NCBI GenBank assembly: GCA_008975185.1
Contig: BFAU01000142.1
Span: 1-5,900 of the forward strand
Source of the DNA: a bacterium MnTg04
GTDB taxonomy: Bacteria; Pseudomonadota; Gammaproteobacteria; Steroidobacterales; MnTg04
Length of the DNA stretch: 5,900 bases
Reading direction: 5' to 3'
The translations under genes and the position numbers were made by a program. Of the stretch, positions 5,316-5,900 are shown one piece after another. Under the pieces are notes generated by a model, which was given only the letters and a program-made list of their open reading frames with translations, did not search any database and had not been told where the DNA came from. Numbering within the stretch: the first letter of the stretch is position 1; every line of letters starts with the position of its first letter.

Positions 5316-5900
5316 ATGCGAAGCCAGTGGATTTTGAGCGGACTGATGTTGTTTATGGTGACCCCGATGGCATATGGATACGACCGAGAATCAGGTGACA
5401 GATTTGCCAGCCGCTCCGAGGTCATCGCGACTCATGGCATGGCGGCGACCAGTCAGCCGCTGGCGACCCAGATAGCGATCGATATTCTCAAGGCCGGCGG
5501 CAACGCGATCGACGCCGCCATCGCGGCGAACGCCGCGCTCGGCCTGATGGAACCGACCGGTAACGGCATCGGCGGCGATTTGTTCGCGATTATCTGGGAC
5601 GCCAAAACGGAAAAACTGTATGGCCTGAATGCCAGCGGCCGCTCGCCGCGCTCCCTGACCCGCGAATGGTTCATCGACAACGGCTACGAGTCGATCCCGC
5701 CGCGCGGGGCGCTGCCGGTCAGTGTGCCGGGCACGGTCGATGGCTGGTTCGAGATGCATCAGCGCTTTGGCTCGCTGCCGATGAAAAAGATACTCAAACC
5801 CGCGATCGATTACGCCCGCGATGGCTTCCCGGTCAGCGAATACATCGCCTGGCTGTGGAAAAAATACGAGACCATACTCGGCGAATACCCCGCGTTCCGC
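5316..5900 (+). CDS. Gamma-glutamyltransferase family protein, N-terminal part (3' end outside window)
   Basis: Gamma-glutamyltransferases move or hydrolyse the gamma-glutamyl group of glutathione and related peptides. They are made as a precursor that self-cleaves at a Thr, which lies beyond this window. The frame is open for 195 codons to the edge. Residues 1-21 look like a signal peptide: MRSQ, a hydrophobic stretch, then A-Y-G before YDRES, implying a periplasmic enzyme. The mature N-terminus has the family pattern ATSQPLATQIAIDILKAGGN (44-63), AIDAAIAANAALGL and EPTGNGIGGDLF (79-90). In LNASGRSP, R109 probably corresponds to the Arg that binds the gamma-glutamyl carboxylate. PRGALPVSVPGTVDGW follows. 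The ATG at 5316 has GGAG (5305-5308) with 7-nt spacing. It could be a transferase, a hydrolase or a cephalosporin-acylase-like relative; the missing C-terminal part would decide, so I give no symbol. Confidence 0.9.
   Translation, partial: MRSQWILSGLMLFMVTPMAYGYDRESGDRFASRSEVIATHGMAATSQPLATQIAIDILKAGGNAIDAAIAANAALGLMEPTGNGIGGDLFAIIWDAKTEKLYGLNASGRSPRSLTREWFIDNGYESIPPRGALPVSVPGTVDGWFEMHQRFGSLPMKKILKPAIDYARDGFPVSEYIAWLWKKYETILGEYPAFR

Noticed and set aside
5303..5398. ATG at 5303 as a start for a + strand gene
   Set aside because: It is out of frame with the gamma-glutamyltransferase-like gene and leads to a short frame ending at 5398, without family features. The ATG at 5316 has the Shine-Dalgarno and signal peptide.

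Overview
The window is the distal half of a bacterial spc/alpha ribosomal-protein region, followed by two unrelated metabolic genes. The protein sequences resemble their Escherichia coli counterparts closely, and the gene order secY-rpmJ-rpsM-rpsK-rpsD-rpoA-rplQ is the canonical one. Together with a moderately high G+C content, this suggests a gammaproteobacterium that is not an enteric. I cannot place it more finely from the sequence alone.

Positions 1-891 hold the end of the spc operon. They contain the C-terminal half of secY, cut by the window edge, and the 37-codon rpmJ (L36). A long imperfect stem-loop is folded around the secY stop codon. Positions 892-3814 hold the alpha operon: S13, S11, S4, RNA polymerase alpha and L17. 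The genes are tightly spaced (9-61 nt gaps), all on the + strand, and each has a recognisable Shine-Dalgarno sequence. The 61-nt rpmJ-rpsM gap is where E. coli carries the S4-repressed leader. Here it is short and has a possible -10 box and a small stem over the rpsM Shine-Dalgarno.

Positions 3862-3897 are a near-ideal intrinsic terminator. It is a 16-bp perfect inverted repeat, A-rich on one side and T-rich on the other, so it should work in both directions. It ends transcription from rplQ and also from the convergent - strand gene, whose stop codon touches it. That gene (3897-5219) encodes a PepQ-type Xaa-Pro dipeptidase with all five metal ligands present. A 96-bp divergent gap separates it from a + strand gene (5316 to the window end) encoding the N-terminal part of an exported gamma-glutamyltransferase-family enzyme.

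The ribosomal genes, SecY and RNA polymerase alpha are core translation, secretion and transcription machinery. The last two genes plausibly serve peptide or glutathione breakdown, one in the cytoplasm and one in the periplasm. I found no mobile elements, CRISPR arrays, tRNA or rRNA genes, and no candidate for an undescribed system. The findings are modest regulatory or residue-level observations in a mostly ordinary region.
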